Assembly (NCBI RefSeq): GCF_001597725.1
Contig: NZ_LUTR01000013.1
Span: 25,923 to 89,922, forward strand
DNA: 64,000 nucleotides
Origin: Neptuniibacter marinus
GTDB lineage: Bacteria; Pseudomonadota; Gammaproteobacteria; Pseudomonadales; Balneatricaceae
Reading direction: 5' to 3'
Position 1 is the stretch's first letter. Each line of letters begins with the position of its first letter. Shown in pieces: positions 1 to 8,619 of this stretch. The notes beneath the pieces are model-generated. The model was not told where the DNA came from and did not search any database. It saw only the letters and a list, made by a program, of their open reading frames with translations. The position numbers were made by a program, and so were the translations under genes.

Positions 1-1
1 C

Positions 2-48
2 AACGCCCTGCCCGCAACTTTGGTTTGCTGGCGGGGCGTTTTTGTATC
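2..48 (+). terminator. Rho-independent terminator of an upstream gene
   Basis: An imperfect stem of about 16 bp (AACGCCCTGCCCGCAA pairing with TTGCTGGCGGGGCGTT, 14 of 16 matches when reverse complemented) with a 7-nt loop is followed by a run of five T. It presumably ends a transcript entering from the left of the window. Confidence 0.8.
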
Positions 49-231
49 TGTGTGCCTTACTTAACGACCTAGCTGTTTTCTTTATTCTAATGATATAGGG
101 CCTAACCATCATAAGGCTTAACCTGCCTATCGCCCAGCATGCCAACAGATCCTGTTGTTGTGGGCGGTTGATTCACTAACCCTATAATAGCGGTTTTATT
201 CCTACTTTCTCTGTGTCTGCGAGGGTGTGGA

Positions 232-295
232 TTACCTCTTTACCTCTCTGTTTTGATTTTACCTAACTTTACCTTTCCATAATCCAAGTTTACCT
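232..295. promoter_or_regulatory. Cluster of five TACCT direct repeats upstream of the DUF6515-like gene
   Basis: TACCT, mostly as TTTACCT, occurs at 233, 241, 260, 270 and 291, all on the + strand, within 65 bp that end 46 bp before the start codon at 342. Spacings are 8, 19, 10 and 21 bp, so the last four copies lie close to whole helical turns apart. Direct repeats of this kind are typical of OmpR/PhoB-type regulator binding, but no known consensus is matched and no cognate regulator is adjacent. The rest of 49-341 shows no gene. Confidence 0.35.
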
Positions 296-341
296 GCCTC
301 TGTTTCACTATAGCGTTGTCAATCGAATAGGAGATAGGCGC

Positions 342-866
342 ATGAAACAGGCATTTTTTGGCTTTGTTGTTGTAAGTATTTTGATCACGAATGCTGGGGC
401 TGTTAATGCCGCGCCAGGTGCTCATCATCAGCGACCTCATGGTCCTGTTGATTTCCTGCCCGCTACAGCCGCTCATTTGGTGGTGGAGGGGGTTAAGTAC
501 TGGTTATCCGATGGAGTCTATTACCGTAAGGCGGGTGAGCATTATGTGGTGGTTGATAAAGCCCCAGGTTTACGTCACCTACCCAAGGGGGCCGTGCTTG
601 TTAAGCGAGGGGGTAAGGACTATTTCCGGCATGGCGATATTGTTTACCGTTGGGTGCCTGAGGTGCGTGAGTACCAAGTGGTTGAGTTAGCGGTTTCAGG
701 GCCAGCAATCTATCAACGGGGGAGTGTTTTAGAGAGTCTTCCTGATGGGGCCTACGCTAAAAAGGTCAACGGTGTGCAGTATTTTACGCTGAATGGACAG
801 TTTTTTATGCCGTCTAAGGTGAATGGTAAGGCGGTGTATGTCGTGGTTGATATTGATGCACACTAA
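342..866 (+). CDS. Secreted DUF6515-like protein
   Basis: A 174-residue protein with a Sec signal peptide (hydrophobic residues 5-20, likely cleavage after Ala23), so it should be periplasmic or surface exposed. The mature part has repeated Tyr/Gly-rich beta-hairpin units (VKYWLSDGVYYRKAGEHYVV near 46-65, and a second near 145-170), the pattern of the DUF6515 family found next to envelope genes in marine gammaproteobacteria. The start is supported by AGGAGA about 8 nt upstream. It stands alone, preceded by the TTTACCT repeats. No enzymatic motif is visible and no function can be assigned; the family call itself is from pattern recognition. Confidence 0.6.
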   Translation: MKQAFFGFVVVSILITNAGAVNAAPGAHHQRPHGPVDFLPATAAHLVVEGVKYWLSDGVYYRKAGEHYVVVDKAPGLRHLPKGAVLVKRGGKDYFRHGDIVYRWVPEVREYQVVELAVSGPAIYQRGSVLESLPDGAYAKKVNGVQYFTLNGQFFMPSKVNGKAVYVVVDIDAH

Positions 867-1057
867 GGTGGTAGGACGTGGTCAGGAGTTTAGGCCAGCA
901 GCTAGCACAATCGAATGATTAAACGTATGTGGGTAGCCGTTTTACGCAGATACGTAGTTTGAGATCGAGTTTAAACCTGAGTGATTTATATGGGGCGGTT
1001 GCGTTGCATAGCACTCTTTAATGTTTGATTATCTAAAAAAGATAGAGAGGGTTTGTT

Positions 1058-1300
1058 ATGAAAAAATCGGCACTTTTGTTAGCGACGGTTATTATGTCAG
1101 CAAGTATCTTACCTGCGCATGCAAAGGGCGATCGTCCGGCACCACCGTCCTTTGAGGAGCTTGATATTAATGGCGATGGTGAATTAAGCAAAGATGAACT
1201 GAAGGGGCCTCTTTTAGATGGTTTTGACAAGTTCGATACGGATGGTAATGACACATTAAGTAAGTCTGAACTGCCTGAGCCGCCACGACCTAAACGCTAG
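1058..1300 (+). CDS. Small secreted EF-hand calcium-binding protein
   Basis: An 80-residue protein with a signal peptide (residues 1-22, ending PAHA) followed by two EF-hand loops: DINGDGELSKDE (36-47) and DTDGNDTLSKSE (60-71). Both loops have Asp/Asn at positions 1, 3 and 5, Gly at 6 or an equivalent, and Glu at 12, so both look able to bind calcium. The tail is Pro-rich and basic (PEPPRPKR). It is monocistronic with a GAGAGGG Shine-Dalgarno. Such short periplasmic EF-hand proteins are common in marine bacteria and their role is usually unknown. Confidence 0.75.
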   Translation: MKKSALLLATVIMSASILPAHAKGDRPAPPSFEELDINGDGELSKDELKGPLLDGFDKFDTDGNDTLSKSELPEPPRPKR

Positions 1301-1322
1301 AGCGTTTAGCGACATTTAACAT

Positions 1323-1389
1323 CTAGCCAATGCCCCACTATTCCTCAACATGAAGGGCCATCTTCAGTTAAACATGGGGCGTTGGTTAG
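1323..1389. repeat. Long inverted repeat between convergent genes
   Basis: CTAGCCAATGCCCCA (1323-1337) pairs with TGGGGCGTTGGTTAG (1375-1389), 13 of 15 positions plus G-U pairs, around a 37-nt loop. It lies between the EF-hand gene (+) and the lipoprotein gene (-). There is no adjacent T-run, so terminator function is only possible. Confidence 0.4.
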
Positions 1390-1502
1390 TGTACTTTACA
1401 ACCCTCTCAGAGGGATGGTAAGACTCTAAGACCGTCGCAGAAAGGGCGACTTTACTTCCAGTTATCTCTAACACAAGCACACCATCGCTCTAATAACGAG
1501 TG

Positions 1503-2339
1503 TTAATGTGTGGTCGTTTTTACCGCTTCTAGTCGTTCTACCCACTGCTTTTCCCAGCAGCAGCTATGTGTAGCGCCATCGATGATATAGATAGAAACCT
1601 TATGTTTTAAATAGCGAAACTTGTCGTGAAATTTTTGTAATAAAATTGGCGGCGTATTTTTATCCTTGGCACCGACAAAGTGGTGTTGCTCGATCTGTGA
1701 AAGCTGCTTGATGTAATGGGCTGGGTTCAGAGAGTCTGCTAGAGGTGAAACATGATGGTAATTAGACCATTCTGTATGGTCGAGGTTTGCTGAGAGGGTG
1801 ATAACTTTATTGATATCATTCCTTCTGAGTGCGATCAGTGTCGCCACCGTTCCACCTCCTGAAAAACCGATGAGGTTGATGTGTTTAGCCTCAGCGTTTT
1901 GAACCGCTTTATCTATGGCTTGACTCATTGCTTGAATAACCTCTTCAGCGTACCTTGCTGAGGTCCAGTAGCGGTTATTGCAATGAGGTTGTGTTGGGAT
2001 ATATTGACAGGGTCTCGCTAGGTAAAGGCTATCATTTTCATGTGCGGCAAGTGCTAGCTTCAGCGCAACTGGATTTTTAGGTGTCGGATCTGATGAGGGT
2101 TTTGTTCGGGATGACCAAGCGAAACCATCACCTTCTATATAGATGGTTAACAGGTCAGATTTTACTTTGTCGGCGGGTTGATAGCTCCGAAGCGTGAATT
2201 GTGATGTTGTTATATCTACTGCCACCCAGTGTTTAGTGGCGGCTAACGTTTCTGCTGTTGGATAGGTATTGTAGGAGCAGGCTGTTAACGTCAGTGTTAG
2301 GATAAGGGTTAACTTTATTAAGGTTGAGGTGTATTGCAT
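1503..2339 (-). CDS. Lipoprotein with alpha/beta-hydrolase fold
   Basis: A 278-residue protein with a lipoprotein signal (hydrophobic 7-19, lipobox LTAC with Cys21), so membrane anchored and facing the periplasm. The body has an alpha/beta-hydrolase pattern: an oxyanion-region IEGDG near 69-73, the nucleophile elbow GFSGGG with Ser160, and a C-terminal DGATHS with His258; Asp226 (GAKDK) is a candidate third member of the triad. The substrate is unknown; such lipoproteins are usually annotated as putative esterases or dienelactone-hydrolase-like proteins. It is divergent from the Tat small-subunit gene and probably monocistronic. Confidence 0.7.
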   Translation of the reverse strand: MQYTSTLIKLTLILTLTLTACSYNTYPTAETLAATKHWVAVDITTSQFTLRSYQPADKVKSDLLTIYIEGDGFAWSSRTKPSSDPTPKNPVALKLALAAHENDSLYLARPCQYIPTQPHCNNRYWTSARYAEEVIQAMSQAIDKAVQNAEAKHINLIGFSGGGTVATLIALRRNDINKVITLSANLDHTEWSNYHHVSPLADSLNPAHYIKQLSQIEQHHFVGAKDKNTPPILLQKFHDKFRYLKHKVSIYIIDGATHSCCWEKQWVERLEAVKTTTH

Positions 2340-2416
2340 TGGCTAACGCGTCCTTTTTAGGGTGGCTTCCCTACATGGATGTTCCCCTTCTTAAATTAAT
2401 TTTACAAGAGTGAGCT

Positions 2417-2911
2417 ATGTATAGGCGAAGGTTCTTAGGGCTTTTGTGTGAAGCGGCAGTGATCGCACCTTTAGTGTTTCAAATTAGAACGGCTTCAGCC
2501 TCATTAGATAAAGTGGGGGTGAATAGCGAAACATTGTCTGCTTTTCTTGATGTTCTTATACCTAAAGATGAGACACCCTCTGCGAGCGAACTGAATACCC
2601 ATACAAAAATTATTGCGCATGGGTATCGAATTGAGAACTACATTGTTTTATTGCAGCAAGGATTGGCGTGGTTGGACCGGCAGTCTGTGACCTATTTTAT
2701 GAAGCCTTATGCGGCGCTTAGTACAAGGGAGCAGGAACGTGTGACCTACCTAGCGTCAACACCAGATGCGCCGAGTATTGTTCAACTATTTTTTAGTCGA
2801 ATTAAAAATGATGCACTATTTATTTACTACACTCAACCGGAAAGCTGGAAGGGCATGATCGAGTCGCCTCCTCAGCCCTATGGTTATCCTGATTTTCAAG
2901 AGATCGGCTAA
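2417..2911 (+). CDS. Tat-signal small subunit of a GMC dehydrogenase (gluconate 2-dehydrogenase subunit 3-like)
   Basis: A 164-residue protein beginning with a Tat-like signal (MYRRRFLGLL, then hydrophobic to about 25, ending TASA). The rest (SAFLDVLIPKDETPSA and onward) matches the small subunit family of gluconate, fructose and sorbitol dehydrogenases, which helps export the folded FAD subunit through Tat. Its stop codon overlaps the start of the GMC gene by one base (TAATG), so the two are translationally coupled and probably form one periplasmic complex. The usual third subunit, a cytochrome c, is not next to them. Confidence 0.7.
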   Translation: MYRRRFLGLLCEAAVIAPLVFQIRTASASLDKVGVNSETLSAFLDVLIPKDETPSASELNTHTKIIAHGYRIENYIVLLQQGLAWLDRQSVTYFMKPYAALSTREQERVTYLASTPDAPSIVQLFFSRIKNDALFIYYTQPESWKGMIESPPQPYGYPDFQEIG

Positions 2912-4575
2912 TGGGCTTTTTACACGAAGATTATGATGTCGTCATTGTAGGGGCCGGTGCTGGCGGTGGTGCGATGGCTTGGGCGTTGGCACAGGAAAAT
3001 ATAAAGGTTTTAGTTTTAGATGCTGGGCCTGCTTATGCGCCTGAGGTGGATTTTAAATTAACAACTCAGCACTGGGAGGATAGCTTTCCCGCTAAATATA
3101 AAAGCCCTGCTGTTCAGTTTGCCTCCCATCAACCATTAAAAAAACAGTATAAAGGGCTGAGATCGTGGAATCACCTTCGTGGACTGTTAAATACCAGTAA
3201 TGAACGTATATCCTTTGGTTATCATCGTGTTCAAGGGATAGGGGGGAGTTCGCTGCATTATAGTGCTGAAGCCCATCGAATGAATCCACATGCCATGAAA
3301 ATGCATAGCCGGTTTGGTGTGGCAGCTGATTGGCCTTTGACCTATGAGGAGCTGGAACCCTTTTATGCGCAGGCTGAAGAGGTGATGGGGGTTGCCGGGA
3401 ATTCTGCTCATCCACCTCGATCGCGTTGGCGCAGTACGCCATTTCCGCAAAAAGCCCACCCGCTGTGTGCACATAGCCAGATTTTGAGTCGAGGTTTTAA
3501 TCAATTAGGTCTTAATCTAGAACATAATTCATTAGCGATTTTGTCGACACCAACGGATGGGCGTCCTTCATGTAATTATTGTGGTTGTTGTTTGAAAGGT
3601 TGTTCACGGATGGACAAAGGCACTGTTGACCTTACCTATATTAAACACGCTGTAGCGACCGGGTTTTGTACGGTTGTGCCCAATGTATCGGTCAAAAGAA
3701 TTGAAACGGGAGATAAGGATAAAGTCACGGGTGTTCAGTTGGTACACGAAGGGAAAGAGATGCACCTCCGGTGTGATTTATTAGTGGTTGCTGGCGGTGC
3801 AATTGAGACACCACGTTTGTTACTTGCGTCAAAGAGTGCTCAATCGCCCGATGGGTTATGTAATGAGTCTGGGCAAGTCGGAAAAAACTTTATGGAGACG
3901 CTTCTTTGGACGAGTAGCTGTTTTTATCCACAAGCGCTGGGTAGCTATAAAGGGACCGCGGTTGACGCTATCTGTTGGGATTTTAATGACCCTGATGCTA
4001 TCCCCGGTGTGATTGGTGGATGTCGATTTAGCACATCGGTTGCTGAGTCTGACTTGCTTGGCCCGCGCGCGTATGCAACACGCGTAGTAGACGGTTGGGG
4101 GCTTGATCATAAAAAGAAAATGAGAGCCTTATTTGGCTCTGTTTTGTCGGTGTCGGGTATTTGTGAAAGCCTCCCCCATGAAAAATCTTTTGTAAGCTTA
4201 TCCATAGATAAAGATGAGTCGGGAATGCCGTTACCAGTTATTAGTAGTTACCTAGACGAGGAAGCCATTAATCGCATCGCGTTTATGTCAGACAAATGTA
4301 GAGAGGTCCTTAGTGCAGCGGGTGGAGGTGAGATTTTTGAGGAGTTTAGTTCCTACGACATATTCAGTTCGACTCACGTTTTTGGGACATGTCGAATGGG
4401 TAATGATAGAGGACGCTCGGTGGTTAACCGTTTTTGCCAGAGTCACCGCTGGGCTAATCTTTATCTTGTTGATGCAAGTGTGTTCCCTAGCTCCGGTGGG
4501 GGAGAATCGCCGAGCCTTACTATTCAAGCATTAGCCATACGAGCGGCGAAGCATATTATAAATAGATCAGGTTAG
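2911..4575 (+). CDS. GMC-family FAD oxidoreductase (dehydrogenase large subunit)
   Basis: A 554-residue glucose-methanol-choline oxidoreductase. The N-terminal FAD-binding loop GAGAGGG is at 14-20; the central region has a Cys-rich stretch CNYCGCCLKGC near 221-231, as in members that carry a small Fe-S cluster or disulfides; the C-terminal GMC domain includes THVFGTCRMG with the likely catalytic His and VDASVFPSSGG, which closes the FAD site. It has no signal peptide of its own and would be exported together with the Tat small subunit encoded immediately upstream (1-base overlap). It probably oxidises a sugar, polyol or other alcohol and passes electrons to a cytochrome or quinone; the substrate cannot be read from sequence. 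Confidence 0.8.
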   Translation: MGFLHEDYDVVIVGAGAGGGAMAWALAQENIKVLVLDAGPAYAPEVDFKLTTQHWEDSFPAKYKSPAVQFASHQPLKKQYKGLRSWNHLRGLLNTSNERISFGYHRVQGIGGSSLHYSAEAHRMNPHAMKMHSRFGVAADWPLTYEELEPFYAQAEEVMGVAGNSAHPPRSRWRSTPFPQKAHPLCAHSQILSRGFNQLGLNLEHNSLAILSTPTDGRPSCNYCGCCLKGCSRMDKGTVDLTYIKHAVATGFCTVVPNVSVKRIETGDKDKVTGVQLVHEGKEMHLRCDLLVVAGGAIETPRLLLASKSAQSPDGLCNESGQVGKNFMETLLWTSSCFYPQALGSYKGTAVDAICWDFNDPDAIPGVIGGCRFSTSVAESDLLGPRAYATRVVDGWGLDHKKKMRALFGSVLSVSGICESLPHEKSFVSLSIDKDESGMPLPVISSYLDEEAINRIAFMSDKCREVLSAAGGGEIFEEFSSYDIFSSTHVFGTCRMGNDRGRSVVNRFCQSHRWANLYLVDASVFPSSGGGESPSLTIQALAIRAAKHIINRSG

Positions 4576-4915
4576 GTTAGGTAATCGTTTTTAAGGGAAG
4601 GAAAGGGGGAGTGGCGAAGGAGTAAGCGCTCCGTTATTGGTCAATAATAAGGTTTTTTCTGTTTAGTGAGCTTTGATTTTTAAAACAAAAAAATAGTATT
4701 AAGTCTGTATGTTTTTTTATGAAGGTTGTTATAAGCTTCCAGTACCTATGGTGTGTTCAGGTGTTATTAATCTTGAATTACTGTCTATTAATTGACCTTT
4801 TTTTAAACATTGTATCTTTATTTTCTGTTTATTCTCCCGTTTGAATCTAAATCCTTGCTGTTGAATCAGCAGTGGCTATACTGATGAGTATCTTTAAGTT
4901 TTTAAAAGGAACGAT
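4576..4915. other. AT-rich gap with a possible promoter for the barrel gene
   Basis: No gene is seen in these 340 bases. A TTGACC (4792-4797) followed after 15 bp by TATCTT (4813-4818) could be a weak sigma-70 promoter, and AAAAGGAA precedes the ATG at 4916. Nothing else was recognised. Confidence 0.3.
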
Positions 4916-6553
4916 ATGTCTCTCATTAGACGTTTTTTGACACTGGTTGTGTTGTTGGTAAGTATGCAGGCTAATGCCGGCCATCTGTTTACACAGAATG
5001 TTATTAATACGCCTATTAATCTTACCACTGGTACCGGAATAACTATTACACAGAAAACCTATGAAGGTGGCGGTGTTGATGGAACGGTCACGGTTAATTT
5101 TGGTGGGGATTGGGATGCAGGTGATGTGATGACCATCACGATCGGTACTTATACTCAAACCTTCTCATATGACGACCCGCTAGCAGGAACGACTCAAGAT
5201 GTGTCGAACCTCTATGTTAATGACCCAACCTTAGATGCGCTTGATCTTGGTGGAACATTTCCAGCAGATCAGGAATGGTCTTTTGCCGCTGTGCAGGGTG
5301 ATTTTACCTTAGAAGGTTACCGTATTTACCTCGTAGGCCAGACCTTTAATGGAACCGGTGCTGGTTTGATTGACCAATCACAGGTTGTAGTCGTTGGACC
5401 AACGGAGGTCTTTGAGCCGGTATCAACCGATAATACAACGGGTACGGGTGAGATGCTAGACCAGCTAAATGGTAATGTGACCGGTGAAATGGCTACAATC
5501 ATTGCTGATATGGCAGCTTTGTCTGATAATGATAGGCAAGCAGCAGTAAAAAAAGTGTCACCTGAAACAGGTGCGGCCTTAAGTCAGGCTGCTACCCAAA
5601 CAATAACGGGTGCGCTTGATACGGTGCAGGTTAGGTTAAATTCCCTTCGTTCTCAAAGTTTTTCAACGACCGCACTAAATTATGATGCCGAAACCGGTCT
5701 GTCAGCAGGTGATGAGCACTACCGTCAATCGATGTGGTTAAAAGCGTTTGGCGCGTCGGCCCATCAAGGTGGTAACGATGGTTATGCTGGTTACGGAAGT
5801 GATATCCATGGTATTGCTGCGGGTGGTGATACCTTATTGGAAAATGATTGGGTTTTAGGGGGGGCATTTACCTATGCCAATACAGATGTGGAACTTGGCG
5901 ATTACCGCGACGGTGATGGCTCAGATATAGAAACGTGGCAATTTACGGCTTATGCCTCACGTGATTTTGGTAAGTGGTACCTAGAGTCAATGTTAGCGTA
6001 TGCCTATCAGGATTATGAAACACAACGGGATACCGGCGTGTCAGGCATCGCGAGTGGTGACTTTTCCGGTGATATGTACGCCTTGCGTGTGACGGCTGGT
6101 ATGCCCCTTGAGTACACGTCTGGTATCACTATTACCCCTTATGCGGGTCTTGAATACTCTTACATGACCCTAGATGGTTATACCGAAACAGGGGCGGGTG
6201 TGATGTCCTTAAATGTTGAAGAGCAGGATGTAGATCGAGGCTGGGTATTATTAGGTGCTAGAATTAGCAAAGACCTAGTGTTAGATAGTGGGGCTGAAGT
6301 AACGCCTTCTGTCCAGTTTGGTTTACGTCACGCATTGAATAACAGTGGTATTAATACTGTGACATCCTTTATTGGCGGTGGTGGTAACTTTATCTCAGAG
6401 GGTCAAGATATTCATCGCAATGTTTATAGTATAGGCCTTGGACTCGATATTCAGCGCTCTGATAACTTTACGCTTTCGTTGTTACTTGATACTGCGTTTG
6501 CAGATGAGTATGAGAGTTATCAAGGTCAAGTTGTTGGTAATTGGCGGTTCTGA
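4916..6553 (+). CDS. Autotransporter-type outer membrane beta-barrel protein
   Basis: A 545-residue protein with a signal peptide (1-21, ending QANA), a Gly/Thr-rich passenger of about 220 residues, a helical linker (near 205-240, ITGALDTVQVRLNSL) and a C-terminal barrel of about 270 residues with alternating beta strands (WLKAFGASA, GIAAGGDTLL, WVLGGAFTYA and others). It ends in NWRF, a terminal aromatic residue as expected for an outer membrane barrel recognised by BAM. The passenger is short and has no recognisable catalytic motif, so adhesion or another surface role is only a guess. A strong terminator follows at 6576-6602. Confidence 0.75.
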   Translation: MSLIRRFLTLVVLLVSMQANAGHLFTQNVINTPINLTTGTGITITQKTYEGGGVDGTVTVNFGGDWDAGDVMTITIGTYTQTFSYDDPLAGTTQDVSNLYVNDPTLDALDLGGTFPADQEWSFAAVQGDFTLEGYRIYLVGQTFNGTGAGLIDQSQVVVVGPTEVFEPVSTDNTTGTGEMLDQLNGNVTGEMATIIADMAALSDNDRQAAVKKVSPETGAALSQAATQTITGALDTVQVRLNSLRSQSFSTTALNYDAETGLSAGDEHYRQSMWLKAFGASAHQGGNDGYAGYGSDIHGIAAGGDTLLENDWVLGGAFTYANTDVELGDYRDGDGSDIETWQFTAYASRDFGKWYLESMLAYAYQDYETQRDTGVSGIASGDFSGDMYALRVTAGMPLEYTSGITITPYAGLEYSYMTLDGYTETGAGVMSLNVEEQDVDRGWVLLGARISKDLVLDSGAEVTPSVQFGLRHALNNSGINTVTSFIGGGGNFISEGQDIHRNVYSIGLGLDIQRSDNFTLSLLLDTAFADEYESYQGQVVGNWRF

Positions 6554-6575
6554 TACCGCACACTTAAACCGTATT

Positions 6576-6602
6576 AAGCCCGGTTAAGTGCCGGGCTTTT
6601 TA
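6576..6602 (+). terminator. Rho-independent terminator after the barrel gene
   Basis: Perfect 8-bp stem AAGCCCGG/CCGGGCTT with a 7-nt loop, followed by a short T-run. Confidence 0.9.
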
Positions 6603-6645
6603 ATGGGAAATATTTTATTACTTGAATGTAGAATAGGTAATCGAG

Positions 6646-7695
6646 ATGCGATGGGTAACACTTTTATTAACGCTGATCGTCAGTATCAACAGCGCTTTAG
6701 CGTCGCCGCTTGAAAATGGGCTCAAGAAAGCTTCTGAGGGTGACTTTAAAACGGCTGTTGAGTTATTAGAGCCGCTCGCTGAAACAGGTAATAGTGATGC
6801 TCAGTATAATTTAGGAGCGATTTATTATTCTGGAAAGCTGGGTGTTGCTAATCCCGCTAAAGCGATTAAATTGTTTAATACTGCCGCAGAGTCAGGTCAT
6901 GTAGAGGCTGCTCATAATTTAGGTTATATCTTTTACATGGGGGCAGGTGCTAAACGAGACCTTACTTTGGCGTTTAAGTGGTTTTCGCAAGCTGCCAGTG
7001 CCGGACATATAGAATCCCAAGTGAGTTTAGCCACCCTGTATGTGAATGGGCAGGGCGTAACGAAAGATATTAGTAAAGCGGCCAATTGGTTCGAGCGAGC
7101 AGCTGAAAAAGATAATATGCAGGCGGCTTATAACTTGGGCATTATTTTTTCATCGGGTGAAGGTGTAGAAAAGGATTATCAAAAAGCGAAAAAGTGGCTC
7201 CTGCGTGTCGCTGAAAAGGGGCATGTTAATGCGCAGTTCTATTTAGGGAATTTATACCTGAATGGACGGGGTGAAAAAGCGAACCCCGTTGTGGCAAAGC
7301 AGTGGTATAAAAAAGCAGCGAACGCTGGACATGCTGAAGCACAATACGCGTTAGCTATGCTGGACTTTATTGGTATTGATGGACAGCCGGACTATGAGGC
7401 GGCGTTAGCTATGTTCCACAAATCGGCAAACGGTTGGGATAGGAATGCACAGTATTATTTAGGCCATCAGTATTATTATGGACTAGGGGTGAAAAAAGAT
7501 GCGATGGAAGCGTATAAATGGTTTGATTTGTCAGCAGCCAATGGACATGTAGGTGCACATTATATGCGTTCGATTGTGGCACATCACTTAACAGAAAAGC
7601 AGGTTGGTACTGCGCATAAGAATGCATTGCAGTGGTTTGATGCTAACCATGATAACCCGCACAAACATTATGATTTGAAGCCTCACAGCCATTAA
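6646..7695 (+). CDS. Secreted Sel1-repeat (TPR-like) protein
   Basis: A 349-residue protein with a signal peptide (1-19, ending ALA) and about seven to eight Sel1-like repeats of 36 residues, each with the A-x-YNLG-x-(I/L)-Y-x-x-G pattern followed by KA-x-x-WF-x-x-AA (for example AHNLGYIFYMGAGAKRD and AAYNLGIIFSSGEGVEKD). The repeats form an alpha-solenoid that binds other proteins; such periplasmic proteins often act in signalling or envelope assembly. No catalytic domain is fused. The tail is His-rich (HDNPHKHYDLKPHSH). It is monocistronic between two good terminators. Confidence 0.8.
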   Translation: MRWVTLLLTLIVSINSALASPLENGLKKASEGDFKTAVELLEPLAETGNSDAQYNLGAIYYSGKLGVANPAKAIKLFNTAAESGHVEAAHNLGYIFYMGAGAKRDLTLAFKWFSQAASAGHIESQVSLATLYVNGQGVTKDISKAANWFERAAEKDNMQAAYNLGIIFSSGEGVEKDYQKAKKWLLRVAEKGHVNAQFYLGNLYLNGRGEKANPVVAKQWYKKAANAGHAEAQYALAMLDFIGIDGQPDYEAALAMFHKSANGWDRNAQYYLGHQYYYGLGVKKDAMEAYKWFDLSAANGHVGAHYMRSIVAHHLTEKQVGTAHKNALQWFDANHDNPHKHYDLKPHSH

Positions 7696-7747
7696 GTTAA
7701 TTCCGTTGCATGTGATTACCTGTTTGTAACCACTAAAAAGCTTATAG

Positions 7748-7772
7748 AAACCAGCGTAACTGCTGGTTTTTT
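7748..7772 (+). terminator. Rho-independent terminator after the Sel1 gene
   Basis: Perfect 8-bp stem AAACCAGC/GCTGGTTT with a 6-nt loop, followed by a T-run. Confidence 0.9.
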
Positions 7773-7893
7773 GTTTATACCCCATTCCATTTATAGGGAG
7801 CTCCCCCTATAACCAAGCAGACGCGGAGCATATAGGTATTAATGGAGAGCTCGATTTATTTAGGATGTTGATCGCTTGTATTTTTGGCTGGGT

Positions 7894-8250
7894 TTAAAAC
7901 GGAATATCATCATCGAATGATGCTGCTTCTGGCGCATAGTTGTCCAGTGGAGGCTGTTCTTGATTCATATGGCTATTAATAGAGGAGCCTGTTTCAACTT
8001 TCCAGGCTTGGAGGTTGTTGAAGTAACGGCCGTTATATTCCCGGCCACGAATATCAAAAGTAACTGTGACATCCTGACCCACTTGGAGGTTGTCGAGTAA
8101 GCTCACCTTGTCTTGAACAAATTCAAGATTAATCTCCTGCGGGTACTTACCATCTTCAACGATGACGACCATTTCGCGCTTAGTAAAACCGCTGTTAAAT
8201 GTTTGAGGGTCTTGAATTAATTTAACTTTACCTGATAGCTCGTAAGCCAT
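7894..8250 (-). CDS. DUF3127 protein with an SSB-like C-terminal tip
   Basis: A 118-residue cytoplasmic protein. Residues 1-85 form the DUF3127 domain (MAYELSGKVKLI, FTKREMVVIVEDG, GQDVTVTFDIRGREYNG, FNNLQAWKVE), a small beta-barrel resembling an OB fold. A Gln/Pro-rich linker follows, and the protein ends in FDDDIPF, the acidic tip by which single-stranded DNA-binding protein (SSB) recruits repair and replication enzymes. The family is uncharacterised; the tail suggests it may bind nucleic acid and share partners with SSB, which is an inference. It is alone on the minus strand, divergent from the YeiH gene. Confidence 0.75.
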   Translation of the reverse strand: MAYELSGKVKLIQDPQTFNSGFTKREMVVIVEDGKYPQEINLEFVQDKVSLLDNLQVGQDVTVTFDIRGREYNGRYFNNLQAWKVETGSSINSHMNQEQPPLDNYAPEAASFDDDIPF

Positions 8251-8483
8251 TATTTCCTACCTTTAAGAAGACTATCGCAGGGATTAATTAAACCAGAAAA
8301 GAGGAGCGATTACCTCAGATTCAATCTATTTTTCATTGAATTATATAGTCACTGTTAGACATATAGCGTTGGAATCTCTATTTAGTTTCTCTTGGGCGTT
8401 GTATCTATTTAGTAATAATAAATTGTATTAATGATAGATTTTTTTGTTATAAATCTTCTCCATCATCTTCACTTAAACCAAAC

Positions 8484-8505
8484 ACTTGTTTAAGCTTAAA
8501 CAGGT
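8484..8505. promoter_or_regulatory. Palindromic candidate operator upstream of the YeiH gene
   Basis: A perfect 16-bp palindrome TGTTTAAGCTTAAACA (8487-8502) extends to 22 bp with one mismatched pair. A further CTTAAAC at 8472-8478 makes three alternating half-sites. It lies about 115 bp before the chosen YeiH start in an otherwise gene-free, AT-rich gap (8251-8619), which also holds two TCTATTTAGT copies near 8378 and 8405. The cognate regulator is unknown. Confidence 0.45.
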
Positions 8506-8619
8506 CTATGTGAACGATTCTTAATTACTTATCTGTAGTGGTAACTTACGGCTTCTGCGAAATACTTCGTGGGAGGGAGATCGTTATCCCATGACCTTGT
8601 ATATATGTTGGAGAATGCG

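Noticed and set aside
3092..4534. Several open frames antisense to or overlapping the GMC gene
   Set aside because: They lack ribosome sites and protein-like composition and are shadows of the GMC coding sequence.
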